This document shows positions 37,350-64,000 of a stretch of DNA of 64,000 bases, piece after piece. Both the position numbers and the translations under genes were made by a program. Positions within the stretch are counted from its first letter, which is position 1; the number at the start of each line of letters is the position of its first letter. Origin of the DNA: Otis tarda (Eukaryota > Chordata > Aves > Otidiformes > Otididae); assembly GCA_026413225.1 (NCBI GenBank), contig CM048591.1, positions 43,071,303 to 43,135,302 of the forward strand, read 5' to 3'. The notes below the pieces were generated by a model, which searched no databases, had not been told where the DNA came from, and saw nothing but the letters and a program-made list of their open reading frames with translations.

Positions 37350-37582
37350 TCAGTAATATATACACCGCACCCGGTGAAACGGAATGTCTTTCATCTCCTC
37401 CCTGTGGTCCCTGGCGTAGTCCCAGAGATGGTAATCGAGTAAAACCGCATTGATCTTGTCACGCATGTCCTGACCCTTCTTCTCATAGAGCTCCAGCAGG
37501 TGCTTACAAATCAACGCGCAACACCAAATAGAACAGCCACGGATCTCCACCTCCTCTTTATCTCCAGACTGGAAAATGGTTC
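37350..37582 (-). CDS. QNG1: QNG1 exon 4 (residues 265-341 and stop)
   Basis: [18 protein letters not shown] to FHRVRCIYY and TGA. Acceptor CCTGCAG. Confidence 0.95.
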
Positions 37583-40500
37583 CTGCAGGACACAACAGAC
37601 AGCAATCAGTTACACTCAAGCGACAAAAGCCCCAGGATGGCCCGAACTTCCCTTTTTTTTTTTTTTTTTTCCTTCAATTTCTTTGTTCTAGGACTGCAGT
37701 TTTCATCACCTACACTGCAACTGCTAACAGCATTACTCTGCATTTTCTAATGATTGCTTTAATTTTACCACACACACTTATAACATCCTGTATTCTAATA
37801 GAGTGGTTTAAGAAAAGAACGAGTGTTTGGGTTATACTGCACACTACATGACTACTACTTTGCCTTTGGAGGCAAAAAAGACCATAAAACAATTCTGAGA
37901 CAATATATTTTCTGCCAGGATAACTCTTAAGATTTAATTATTTTTTTTTAAAGTAAAGCTAAAAACACCTATATATAAAAATACAAAGGGACCCACTTGT
38001 TTGAATGACTTGGATGGGAATCCTTATTAGGATTCATGGAAAAGAAATTGTCTACATGATCTATTTAATATATAGGCACATATATATACACAGACATTCT
38101 GTTATCATAGAATCATAGAAGAGTTAGGGTTGGAAGGGACCTTTAAAGGTCATCTAGTCCAACCCCCATGCAAGGACCAGGGACATCTCCAACCAGATCA
38201 GGTTGCTCAAAGAGCCCCATCCAACCTGGTCTTGAACGTTTCCAGGAATGGGGCATCAACCACCTCTCTGGGCAACCTCTTCCAGTGTTCTACCGCTCTC
38301 ATTCCTTATGTCCAGTCTGAATCTACTTCATTCTATTTTAAAACCATTACCCCATGACCTTTTACAACAGGCCCTGCTAAAAACTTTCTCCCCATCTTTC
38401 TTATAACCACCCTTTAGATACTGGAAGACCACTATAAGGTCTTCCCGGAGCCTCCTCTTCTCCAGGCTGAACAGCCCCAACTCTCTCAGCCTGTCCTCAT
38501 AGGAGAGGTGCTCCAGCCCTCTGACCGTCTTCGTGGCCCTCCTCTGGACCTTCCCCAACTGGTCCACATCCTCTTATCCTGGGGGCTGGATACAGTACTG
38601 CAGGTGGGGTCTGATGAGAGCAGAGTAGAGGGGCAGAATCACCTCCCTCGACCTGGTGGCCACACTCCTCTTGATGCAGCCCAGGATGTAATTTGGTTTC
38701 CAGGCTACAAGTACATATTGCCGGTTCATGTTGAACTTCTCATCCACCGGCATTCCCAAGTCCTTCTCCTCAGGGCTGCTCTCAATCCATTCTCCACCCA
38801 TCCTGTACTTGTGCTTCAGTTTGCCCTGAGCCATGTGCAGGACCTTGCATTTGGCCTTGCTGAACTTCATGAGATTTACACAAGATTCATGAGGTCTGCA
38901 TGGGCTATTAAGACCCATGGATGATTGCACTCATCTATTTATCTTGCTGTGTAATTTTGAAATTGCATAATAGCAATTCTACCTCTAAACAGAGTCATTT
39001 TACAGTGAAAGAGGGATTGGTTTGTTTTTATTCACTGAAGTTCATAGTTAACAAGTACTGGAAGATGGAACCATGCTTAAAAATGAGACTCTAGTCTCAT
39101 GGAATTAACTTCCATTAAAGCAATTGTTTTTTAAATGGATGCTTACAATATTACTTTGCTTGCCACTAGCAGTTCAGTACAGATAAAGAGGAATCTGCAT
39201 GCTTTTACATAATCTTCGAACTAATGAAGAAAGCATTGCTTCTTTTATCTAAGTCTCAAAAATCACAACTATACCCATGCTGAAAAGTATTTCTGGCAAC
39301 AGCAGCCCTTCAGAAACTCAGAGATCACTGGCTTAGAGTCTCTTTACTCCTTCCCTTATCAAAGTGTAATCCAAAGAACAGTGAGTTCCTTCCTGCCACC
39401 TCATCACTACACAAGAAGACCTTGTTCCCTGGAGAAAAAAAAAAAACAAACACATAACCCTTACAGGGACAAAACATTACACTTAAAAAGTAGATTCAGT
39501 CTACAATGTCATGAGGTAAGATTACTTAAGGGAGGCACAAACCTTCACGTAGTTTCTTCATTAGTTCTTCAGAATACTTCATTGCTTTTAAGTGAACAAG
39601 AACTTGAGGAATTCTGTAGTCAGCAAATATAGTCAGACTAGAAATGTCATCAAAAGAGCCATCTCCTTTGCCTTCTAATACACTCCATGTATCAGCCACG
39701 AGTATTTGTGCTCGTTTGTAGAAAGACACCTTTTTTTTCTGATAAAAGAAATTTATTAATTATTTAAGTGCCCAAAACATCAATAAATACAGCAAATTAC
39801 ATGTACAGAGAGAGACAGGTAAGAGTTGTATTGTTCTATGAAACAGAAACTATCATTTGGTTAAGCAAACATTTTAGTTAACTAAACCAGAATAAAAGTA
39901 CAATGCTCTTAAACACCTTAAAATCTAAACAGTCTCAAACCGCAAACAAGTATCACTTGGCATGCTTATAAATAAATTGAAGTAAAAGAAAAATATAGTA
40001 GAAGTCACTGCAGTGGAACAAAAATCATTTAGATTCCACTCAGATCTCAGAACACATTAATGTTTCTTTACTTCACTTGGCAAACACTGTAGTTAAGAGT
40101 CCAGCAAACATTAATTCTTTCAGAAACCAGAGTTCACAGCACCTTTATTTTGAGGAGGGAAGTCTAAAAGACATGTATTAGATTAGACAATTAAAACATT
40201 TTGCTAGACAATTTATCTGTAATGTTACAGAAATAAAACTCTAGAAAAAACTTGAATGGATGCTCCTGTGTTGTGTAATATATGCTGCTTGTCAAAGAGG
40301 AGAGAGGAAAATTAATTCCAGTAGAATGTGTATTCACAAATACTAGATTTTCTTAGATAGTATGCATGATTCTATTTTTGTTAAAAACCTTTTTGCTGGT
40401 GCTAATCCTGCAAAGATTTACATGTTTTTGTAACTACGCGCAACGGGAAAAACTAAAGATATGCTACAATCTGTATGCTGTTGACATTTTCACTCTATGA

Positions 40501-43500
40501 TGAACACAGAGTGTAAATGTAAATGTGCATCTTTAAGAAAAAAGGATATTAGTGGGTTATGGTTTTTCCTCCCTTTATAGCTACATGAGATTTTCGACTT
40601 TTGACAACGTGTGCTAAACAACAATATGTAACTGGAATGGTTAATCTGAAATACAAGTAGATGGGGATTTGATGTATTTCCAGTTTTATTCTGCCACGCT
40701 TCGTATCACCACAATTTACAAATGGCATTTTTTAAGCCAATTTCCTTTTCCTTTATTGCCAAGATACCTCTGTTCCTGAGAGGAAAGCATTTTTTTTTTT
40801 TGGTCATTAAATGCTATTCTCCAAAAACACTGAGAACAAGATGTCCAACTACATTTCACAGAACAACTTCTGCCAACATTCTGAAAACTCCTTCTTTCCC
40901 AGTGCTTCACTCTACATTTGACATCAATGTACAAACTTACTTCTAGAGAACATACAAAATTTTGCATGTTAAATAATAAAACATCACTTGAAACATCACA
41001 ACAGGAAGTAAATAACTGACAGACCAAATCCCATCATAGCACCTACTGCCCCAAAGCTAATGGAAACCGAGGACATTGCTCTTTTTTAGCATCAAGATTC
41101 TTCCAATATAGTAAAGAAATGATCCTCTCCATTACCACCCCATTTTGCAACAGCAGTGGAAGGGAGAATTCAAGTGGAACTTTTCATCTCATGCTGCAAT
41201 TTAATTTGGAAGAAAAATACTGTCTGGGACTTGTCAGTGAGCAGATGAATTTATAATTTCATTGCTTCAATTACTGTTAATTTCTATGCTGCACAGAGCT
41301 TCTGAAGTTTACGTAAAATTCTCAATATGAAAGAGACTGTTAAGCATTCCAGTAAATTTCCCCACCATTCTTTTCAACAGAAAGCAGGAAAAACACTCAG
41401 TGGATGATACTGTGTCTCAAAGACAGTATCGTTTGTCCAAAACTGGAACGTTTTACCAGGTGGCAATATAACTACTTTTTTTTTTTTTTTCTGCAACACC
41501 TTCACTTTCCAGGAAAAGCTACCACATATAGGGATGCTTTTGTTTCCTCTCCACTACAACAAACCAGTATCAAGTGACATAATTAATTATAACCTACTGA
41601 TACAAAAAGAAAGAAGGTTGGAATTGTGTTGGCAAAGAGCAAAATATGATAGCATGGCTAGCAAGAAAAGCAAACAATAGGAGGATCATCTGAATTTTAC
41701 AACCCCGCTCCCAGGTGATCGGAAATAAAAGATGAATACAGGCAACATCAATGACTGGAAGCTCAGAAAGCACTCCACTGTGTCTAGGTCAGAACACAAA
41801 AACCCTGATATGTGAGTATAACATTGTATAACATTTAAACCTCTGTCAGGATTCAAACTCAGCACAGCATCTAAATGTGAACTATCCACCCAAGGACAAA
41901 AAACGTTTGGGGGATTTTGGCTTTGGTTTGCAATTTACTTTTCAGAAGCAAAAGAACACTGGCAACTTCTATAATTACATTCAGTAATGTGTAATTATGA
42001 AAAACTATTTTGTGTATGAGTTTGGAAAAACATCTAGCCAAAGAATTGTGTTAATTTCAGAAGCTGCCCTAAAAGGTCAGAAAGTAGGAGAGCTGTAGTA
42101 GCCTGTGATAGTATGATTCCACTGTAAACTTTATTTTATAATCATAGATATTTCTATTATGGAGAGTTACTGAAAAATATTGGTTTGCCACTGGGTATCT
42201 CACCATCAGTTCCCTCCTAAACCCCTTACTGAACACAAAGTTTTACTTGTGAGAGCTCAACCTGCTGCGATTGAAATTATGTTGACATTGTGATCCATGT
42301 CACCTCGCATTAGGTGCCAACACTGATTTTTTTTTTTTTTTTCTTTTCAAACCAGCAGGGTGTAAACTTGGTCTGCATTATTTCACCCACCTTCAAAATA
42401 CACATCTTGCTTAGTGAAAGCAGAAAAACAGCTTCCATATTCACACAACAGGCTTTACTACTATGTCAGTGCTTACGGTCTGGGATCATTTTTGGAACAT
42501 CTTTTCATTCTGTAGTCTGCTGGCTGCTTTTAGGGAGGCTTGCTTTATAAAGCATTCAGCATCATCTCATGAAAGACATTACGTCAATGAATACAGTCAC
42601 TATAAAGATAAGAAAATATTCTATTTATCACTTTACTTGGAAAATATTTCCTTTTTGATCATAAAAACTGTCAAAAATTACTTTGTATGTAAAAAAATCC
42701 CAATGAACTAAGTAAGTAGCTTCAAAGATCAGTTGAGTAAGAAAAAACCTCTGATTTTTCATGTAAACATTATCTTACTTCAAAGCAGGAGACAAAGGAA
42801 AATAAAATCATGCCACCTACAGAAGGGCAGATTTAAGTGATAAATGCAATAGGTTCAAAGCGCCAATGATTTGTGTTCCAGTGAGTTACCTTGAAAAGAC
42901 TGCACAGACTATTAGCATGGGCTGCACTGTCACTAGAATAAAGTCTTTGGACATGACTATCTAACAGCTGAATACTACTGCAACTGGAACTGGGCACAGG
43001 AGCAGCAACATATGTCACTGATGCTAAATAAAGACCATGCCTGTATAGGCAAAACCAGAGACACAGAAATTATCATATAGTCTCTTTACTTCCTGTCAGT
43101 TTCTTTCAGGAAAACAGCTCCAAAAAGCTTCACTATACTGTCCATGCTGCTGAAAGCATGGGTTAATTCTGGCCTGTAGTCATTTGTGCAACGCCTGTCA
43201 AATCAGCAACAGCTATACTGTTGATTCCCAGTAGTTGTACATTTTAACAATTCTAACAGCGTTTAATTTCCTTCATCAACTGCACAGATCCTCAAGGTAA
43301 AAGAAGGGAGGGAGGCTGGTAGCAATTCAAGGGGGGAAAAAAAAAAAAAAAAAAAAAAACGGGAAAAAAGTTTCTGATTTTTCAGGCAGAAATTATCTCA
43401 AGTATTATGCATCTGTAAGGAGTACAAAGGAGTTGTGATCTAATTGGGAACTTGGAGTGTATCAAAATAAATTACAACAAAGTGACGAAGACAGAGACAG

Positions 43501-45693
43501 CATATGAAAAGAAATGGCTCTCCTCTTGGGAAAAAGGTGACTCTTGCCATTAGACATACATTGCTGACTAGTTAAAGACTTAAGACAATCAAATTCTTTT
43601 ACTATTAATAAATTGTGTGATTTTGTTTTCAGAGGTTTAGACTGATAAAGAAACGAAATCTCAATAATCTTACCCCAGCTTAACAAAAAAGTTTACTATG
43701 GTTCAAAAGTATTATTTAAAAAACCTTCTTCCCTCTCTATCTGTAGGACTCAGCAATTTGCATAATGAAGATCAACTACTTCAAAGTCTGACTCTCCTTT
43801 CATTATACAGACCAATTTACTGACTCGAAGCAAAAAAAATTAAAATGATAGTAATTTTCCTTATTTCCCTTAATTTTTACTTCTGAACATAATGAGTTCC
43901 ATGGAAATGTTTCTGTTCACCTTCCATTTCCTGGATTAAAAATCCCAGCAATTCACAAATACTACATCGATTCTGAAGTGACTGTTGTTCCGGGGAAAAA
44001 AAAAAAAAAAAAAAAAAAATCACATATACAACTCAAGAGCTATCTTTTAAAGTCACAAACAGTAAGGAGTAAATTCTTATCATAAGAAATTCAATGTTAC
44101 AAGTAGCTTACCTCAAATACAGCTTCATCTCTGTAGGAAGGAAAATTTTCCAGTACTAGACGTAGTAATTTTTGAGCACTTTTCTCACTCATTTTAACAC
44201 AGGTGAGGAAAGAGCCTCCAAACTTCTCCAACAGAACTGTTCCGCTTTCATTCAGCACCCGATGCCTTTCCTCAATCAAAGGTATGGGCACTTCTGTGTC
44301 CGAGCGAAATACATGCCTAACTTGGTCAAGTGTCATGGTGGCAAAATATGATGCACTGGTAATAGGTATTCCTTCAGAAAAGTAAAAACAAGATGTTTAG
44401 GCTGTCATAACATATCCTAAGACCTAATGTAGTGGCCTGCTACAGATGAGGGCATTTATACGCCAAGATCTAAAGTCTATCAACTCTTAAACATCAACTG
44501 AGTGTTCAGTGATACCTGCACTCACACAGCTGCTGAAAAGTAATTTCGTGTTTGCATGCAGCGAACAGATAAAAGTTTCCAACATGCAACCGTGGATCTT
44601 TGCTTACTTTTTACAGGTTATTTTTCCCAACTGCTTAGTCTTCATCTTTGAACATGGCACAAATACAGTGGCAAAATATGGTTAGTATAGTCAGCATAGG
44701 TCTGTTTTCCCTTAGCTCCCAATTACGTTGCGCATTTACAAAAAGTATCTTAATGTAAATCTTCTCTTAATTTACAAACAAAGACGTAGGAAATTAATTA
44801 AAACTTCCATCTATACGTACAAATAGAGGGGTTTTTTTTTGTTTTTTTTTTCTTATGAGAGCAACAAGACCGAGCGCTGAAACAGTGGGTTTGGAGGCGT
44901 ATGAGTTTTCAGACTTACTGAAGCTGCTTTGGTACTTAGATTAGTCCAGAGGATTCTCAGATCAAGCCTCGTTTTCTGGTTTGTCATGGAAACACGCAAT
45001 TTATCTTAAGAACACACATGAAATAACAGAAGTCGAGGACAGCCGACTACAGATATTCCTTTAAGTCTTTTTAACGGAAAAGAGACAGCCCAGTTAGAGC
45101 CACAGCTGCGTATTTTCTGTACCAGGTATCGTCAGAGGGCTTCCAGCTCACGGAGGCTCCACGGGACAGCCCCCACGCACCGATTTACCAAACCAGCCAG
45201 CAACAGCGCGCAGAAACGCTTCCCATTTCTAGGGCTGAGCCTTTGCTTTCCCCTCCCCGCCCAGGTCCTAACTCCCCCTCCCACCTCCCCGCCCTCTCCC
45301 CGGCCCTGCGAGGCCCGGCCCGCCTCCCCACCCCCCCAGACCCGCTCCCCACTGACCGTCGTCCAGGGCCCTGTTGACGGCGGCGCAGAGGGACCAGTAG
45401 CCGCTGTAGGTTTTACCCTTGTACTTCACCAGGTACTTCCGCTCCTCCCGCTCGGACCAGAAGGAGAAGTTGAGGGTGTCCACCAGGAACACCCACTCCA
45501 CCGCCTCCGGGCTGGCGGCCCGCGGGTTCAGCTCATGGAGGCTCTTCCAGCCCGCCAGCCCGAACTCCGCCGCCGCCGCCCTGTCAAACAGGCTCTCCGC
45601 CACCCGCCGCGCCCCCTCCTCGTCCACGCTGACATCTTTGCTGCGACCGGCGATGAACTCGGCGGACTCCAGGGGGGACGGGAACACCTCCAT
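37350..45693 (-). CDS. QNG1: QNG1, queuosine 5'-phosphate N-glycosylase (complete coding region)
   Basis: Four exons join in frame to 1,026 nt, 341 residues, equal to the human C9orf64 length. The protein belongs to the queuosine-salvage family (DUF2419). Its members hydrolyse queuosine 5'-monophosphate and release queuine, which is then put back into tRNA by the QTRT1/QTRT2 transglycosylase. Recognisable blocks are [15 protein letters not shown] (around 80-95), [19 protein letters not shown] (113-131), [28 protein letters not shown] (237-244) and the end [12 protein letters not shown]. No signal peptide or membrane segment is seen. The ATG at 45693 gives the expected length; the frame stays open upstream through a glycine run. 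CR1 and poly(A) repeats are confined to introns. Confidence 0.96.
38105..38890 (-). mobile_element. CR1 3' fragment in the last QNG1 intron
   Basis: Octamer tail ATAGAATCATAGAAG, then ORF2 C-terminus in minus frames ([27 protein letters not shown]-like [20 protein letters not shown]). The 5' end is truncated near 38890. Confidence 0.9.
39543..39738 (-). CDS. QNG1: QNG1 exon 3 (residues 200-264)
   Basis: [18 protein letters not shown] to [12 protein letters not shown], with FADYRIPQ. The exon starts with eight A directly after the acceptor TATCAG. Donor GTTTGT. It ends in phase 1. Confidence 0.95.
43337..43359. repeat. Poly(A) tract
   Basis: Twenty-three A preceded by six G, inside QNG1 intron 2. 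Confidence 0.85.
43996..44019. repeat. Poly(A) tract
   Basis: Twenty-four A preceded by four G, close to the donor of QNG1 exon 2. No retrocopy body is seen beside it. Confidence 0.85.
44112..44371 (-). CDS. QNG1: QNG1 exon 2 (residues 113-199)
   Basis: [18 protein letters not shown] to [14 protein letters not shown]. Acceptor TTCTGAAG, donor GTAAGC. It ends in phase 0. Confidence 0.95.
45357..45693 (-). CDS. QNG1: QNG1 exon 1 (residues 1-112)
   Basis: [20 protein letters not shown] to [17 protein letters not shown]. Very GC-rich. The donor is GACG then GTCAGT; it ends in phase 1. Confidence 0.94.
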
Positions 45694-45753
45694 GCTCGGC
45701 CGCCGCTCTGGGGACAGAAACGCGCACGCTCTCAAGACCGGCCCCTCCGCCCG

Positions 45754-45780
45754 CCCCCCCCCCCCCCCCCCCCCCCCCCC
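45754..45780. repeat. Poly(C) run (27 C)
   Basis: Twenty-seven C on the plus strand, so a G run in the QNG1 5' UTR or proximal promoter. Its length in the assembly may be inexact. In the frame of QNG1 it reads as nine glycines. Confidence 0.8.
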
Positions 45781-47031
45781 AGCCCCAGCCAGCCCGCCGA
45801 GCACCGACGGGAGGCGGCTCAGCCAAGAGGCCTCCCCGCCTCCCCGCCGCCCGCACCGCACCGCACCGCACCTCACGCCGCCAGGCCCTGGCCCCGCTCT
45901 AGCTGCCGCGGCCGGCCCTCGCCCCGCGCGCTTCCCGCTTCCCCGCCGTGCAGTGCGCAGGCGCGCGAGGCAAGTGGGGCGGGGCGGGGCAGGGCCCGGG
46001 CCGTGCAGCGCGGTGAGCAGCCGGCGGCCGAGGGAGGTTGCTCAAAACCGGACCCTCGGCCGCGCCCTCCCCCTCCCCCCCCGCGCTGATGGCCCGCACC
46101 CCGCCCCCATCCGCAGGGAACGCCGCCCCGTTCGAAGGTCGGCGCCTGACGCCCCGCTCTTCCCGCACGTGGGGAGGCGGCTTTACGGGCCGCGCCGGCT
46201 TGCCCTGAGCTGCGGGTGCGGTAAGGGCGGGCGCAGCACCGGCATCGCACAGCCCCCGCCCTGGGGCCGGGCCGTGTTTTTGGGCAGGATGGGAGGCGGG
46301 CAGGGAGGGCAGAGAGAGCCGAGCCCCGAGAGGGGGTGCGCGGGGTCCCCAAGCCTGCCGGAGCTGCTGGGTCGGCGGGAAGCTCCGGGGCGCATCCGAA
46401 ATCTTAGACGGCTGTTGCAAGAAAACCCCCCAAAATCCTGCCAGGCTGGAGCGGTGCACGTGCTACATTTCTCGGTGAGGAAGGCTTCCGGAAGATGCGC
46501 ATCGCTGGAAAGAAGGAGAAAAAAAAAAACAAACTACCAAAACACATTCGCGTGTCGGTCGATACTTGCGGACACCAAAAGGCACCGCCCGCAGCCCCCA
46601 CCTCGCTGCCCGGACGCCGGGAAATTCGGCACCCCTGCGTTAGGTCGCTTACGTTTTGGGCAAAACTTTTGCCCCGACTGCGGGCTGCCCCCGCTCGCTC
46701 AGCTCTGCCTTGCCCGATGAAGTGCCAGCGCTGGAGGCGGGCGAGGCTGCCCAGCCCGCTACCACCGAACAGCGCGGCCGCCGTGGTCTCGGCTCTGAGG
46801 GACCGATCATAGCTCAAGGTCAGCCGCGCACAGAACCTCCCAGATCCCTGCCTTTCCCATTAGGACAGGAATTACCTACCCCATGCCATTAAAAAAGGAA
46901 AGCATAATGATCTACAACCCAAGGGGGACAAAAAAAAAAACCAAACCAACGTACACAACCCAGTAAAAGAATCCATGCTTAGTCTGGACCCATCGTATCC
47001 GTATGTGCAACACACTTGAGTTTTTAAAGTT

Positions 47032-47037
47032 TTTATT
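47032..47037 (-). terminator. HNRNPK: HNRNPK poly(A) signal
   Basis: AATAAA on the minus strand, followed by a purine- and T-rich stretch. It is the last clear signal before the QNG1 CpG island. Confidence 0.65.
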
Positions 47038-48148
47038 CAGGAAGTGAAATTAAAACCTGAAAACTATAAATACAAATGCCAAAGTATTACATGATATCCA
47101 GAGGCTTTATATTTTTTAACTTCTCACAAATAATTCCTGTGAAATTCAACATACAACAGGGAAACCAAACAAGTTTTAAGTTTTGCATACAATGAAAAAC
47201 AAGTTACAGAGTTAGATGCTGTCAATTTGCCATTTATAAGAATTTCTACCTCATACAAATGAAAGCTCAGAAAACTATAATTCATTCATTAATGGTACAG
47301 CAACTGTCATTTCTAAAAGTGTTATCTGCATTAAGCAAGCTGTCTATAACCAGGTGTACTTTACCACTGTTTACTCAGTGACATCACAAAGTTTTAAAAT
47401 ATTTTATTTATATACTGTCACCAATATATATATGTACTGCAAAGAGGGCCAAACACTTGCAAAAATGTCAAGTTTTACACAACATTTGCATGAATATTTT
47501 TGCATTTTTTTCCCAAACAGCAAAGCAGAGTCCTTGTTTTCACACAGTTTCTTTAATTTGTCAAAAACCCCCAGATAACTCCATCTACATCAAAGAAGCA
47601 GAAGAGCAAGCTTAACAGCAACTTTCATTTATAGAGGGGGGAGGGAGGGGAGGAAGTATATCCATTTTAGGTATTACCTTATACATCTCTGAAGAAAAAT
47701 GACAACCAAGAATAGGTTCACTAAATTTATTTAAAAATCGTAAAATGTTTCTTACAAAAGAGCATTACATTCTGCACACTGCTCTCAAAGGATGCCAGGG
47801 ACACGGGGTCTACCAGTATTCTTCCCCCTTCAGAAAAAAAATACAGTGTAGATAAAGCAGGGTGTTCACAACAATTACAGAAAAACATTACATTTTACCA
47901 CCAACAATGAACAAAAAAAAAAAAAAATCACTCTCTGCTGCTGCTTCAAAATGTCACTGTTAGTCTCGTGCGCCCTTTCCCTCCCCACACGTATTTGTAA
48001 GGAACTAAAACATTACATCTGGTGGACAGCAAAGATTCCACTACACCTCAAATGCAGAACACCTATGAAGCAGAGGAATGTTGGCTTTTTAAACAGAAGC
48101 AGATTAAAAAAAAAAAGGGTGCAGGACTCCTTCAGTTCTTCACTAGGC

Positions 48149-48179
48149 TTAGAAAAACTTTCCAGAATACTGCTTCACA
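48149..48179 (-). CDS. HNRNPK: HNRNPK alternative terminal exon, SGKFF form
   Basis: A second acceptor TTTTTATAG, 61 bases downstream, leads into the same first bases and gives SVKQYSGKFF and TAA, the other known hnRNP K terminus. The choice between the two acceptors sets the C-terminus. Confidence 0.85.
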
Positions 48180-48206
48180 CTATAAAAAAGAAAAAATAAT
48201 CTTGCA

Positions 48207-63176
<14,970 letters not shown>

Positions 63177-63207
63177 TGCCTTTTTTTCTTAGGTGGGCAG
63201 GCAAAAC
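63177..63207 (-). other. HNRNPK: HNRNPK 5' UTR part of the first coding exon
   Basis: An acceptor TTCAACAG precedes GTTTTGCC at 63207, so at least one noncoding exon lies upstream. Confidence 0.7.
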
Positions 63208-63311
63208 CTGTTGAAGAATAAAAAAGCTGGTACATCTACTTTGCAATAAGGTAAACCGTACATGGTGCTAAAGGGGAAAATCAAAAAGAAATGCCTGCTT
63301 CTAGAACTTAC

Positions 63312-63385
63312 CGCTATTATATATCCGCGCAGAGAAAACTCAAGTATTCTGGGCGGGATCAAAATCCAACAGCCTATTGGTTCAA
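63312..63385 (-). promoter_or_regulatory. HNRNPK: Candidate HNRNPK first exon and promoter
   Basis: On the minus strand a CCAAT at 63376-63380 and a GC box GATCCCGCCC at about 63350-63359 lie upstream of a donor AATAGCG then GTAAGTTC (GT at 63311-63310). Together they could form a short noncoding exon and proximal promoter. No CpG island is seen, so the real start may lie beyond the window. Confidence 0.35.
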
Positions 63386-64000
63386 GAGCCTACGAAAACA
63401 GCATATATCAAGTCGTGACTCTGCTCACTTAACAGCTCTGATTCTCCCTACAGCAAATTGAGGTTTGACCCGAGTTTTTGCTGCAAAGTCTCTCTTTATA
63501 AAAAAGAAAGCATATCCAGGACAAACGCACCACTCAGAGGAGTTAAAAGACAAGTCTGAAAGCTTACAGGTAAACAATTACTGTCTGAATTACAGTTTTT
63601 CGGCACACGCTAGTTTTAAGTAACCACATTTACTAAAAATTATTTTCAGATACTTAAAGTGAATATGCACCTAGCTCCTATTTTCAACATGTTAATGATA
63701 TATGCCTTGGATTTACTTTTTAAAGGACACTACGTAACTATCTCCTCCTGCTGTTTAGTTCTAAACAATTTAAACTAAAAAAGAAAAGTTCTATTACCGT
63801 AATCGTCAGCATTATTTTTATAAATTCTCTACCAGTGTATTAGCAGGCATTTCAGCATGTCTTCCACTCAAGTATAACAGCTGAACAAAAGAGAAATGCC
63901 AACTTCTAGCCACACTGGGAAAAAAATCTTTTAAAAATATCACCCTCTGCAGTTACATATAATCCTCTGCATAAACACAACCAAGAACTTCAAAAGCAGC
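63386..64000. other. Upstream of HNRNPK, nothing recognised
   Basis: AT-rich sequence up to the window end. No exon or repeat is recognised. In human, RMI1 follows further on. Confidence 0.5.

Larger units (their letters stand above)
39739..44111 (-). other. QNG1: QNG1 intron 2
   Basis: A 4.4-kb AT-rich intron. Apart from two long poly(A) tracts no repeat family, RNA or exon is recognised. Confidence 0.6.
45240..46830 (-). promoter_or_regulatory. QNG1: QNG1 CpG-island promoter
   Basis: CpG-dense from exon 1 to about 46830. An NRF1-type TGCGCAGGCGC is at 45954-45964, next to GC boxes (GGGGCGGGGCGGGGC) at about 45977-45991. The likely start lies near 45880-45950, giving a 5' UTR of about 200 bases. 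Long open frames on both strands here are composition artefacts. Confidence 0.75.
47018..48206 (-). other. HNRNPK: HNRNPK 3' UTR
   Basis: Runs from the ADVEGF stop codon to the poly(A) signal at 47032-47037, about 1.2 kb. It has AT-rich stretches and a purine run near 47633-47656. The alternative terminal exon lies inside it. Confidence 0.65.

Noticed and set aside
43337..44019. Two long poly(A) tracts as possible tails of retrocopies
   Set aside because: No gene-like body or target duplication is seen beside either tract. They are treated as simple repeats.
45419..46720. A 433-codon plus-strand open frame
   Set aside because: It is antisense to QNG1 exon 1 and its CpG island, with Pro/Arg-rich composition and no recognisable domain.

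Overview
This is a vertebrate nuclear window, almost certainly from a bird. Multi-exon genes with GT-AG introns sit among CR1 LINEs that end in the ATTCTATG-type octamer tail, and among avian-type ERV LTRs. There are no prokaryotic features. The species cannot be named from the sequence.

Layout, left to right. All genes are read on the minus strand. (1) Positions 1-1560: a CpG island with a candidate first-exon donor, placed by synteny only as the start of GKAP1. (2) 1561-4627: intergenic sequence with one plus-strand solo LTR and the KIF27 3' UTR. (3) 4628-34866: KIF27, resolved into 17 coding exons that join in frame to 1,410 residues. Its introns hold a 3.5-kb CR1 element with an esterase-like ORF1 and a broken ORF2, three CR1 fragments, an LTR remnant and a decayed ERV with a 5' LTR and a lysine-tRNA-type primer binding site. 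(4) 36480-37060: the KIF27 CpG promoter, with a forkhead site beside two RFX half-sites. (5) 37350-45693: QNG1 (C9orf64), 4 exons, 341 residues, with its own CpG promoter at about 45240-46830. (6) 47018-63207: HNRNPK, 14 coding exons, 428 residues. Its last intron has a GC donor and carries the miR-7 hairpin, and the gene ends in two competing terminal exons.

The order (GKAP1)-KIF27-QNG1-HNRNPK, all head to tail, matches human 9q21 as I remember it. The genes are neighbours rather than one pathway. KIF27 is a kinesin-4-type protein of motile cilia, QNG1 releases queuine from queuosine monophosphate for salvage, and HNRNPK is a KH-domain RNA/DNA-binding protein that hosts miR-7. No wholly new system is evident. 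The best leads are regulatory: the ciliary-type promoter of KIF27, a C-rich intron end without a pyrimidine tract before HNRNPK exon 4, HNRNPK cassette exons that differ from the mammalian form, and a KIF27 acceptor fused to a donor-like sequence.
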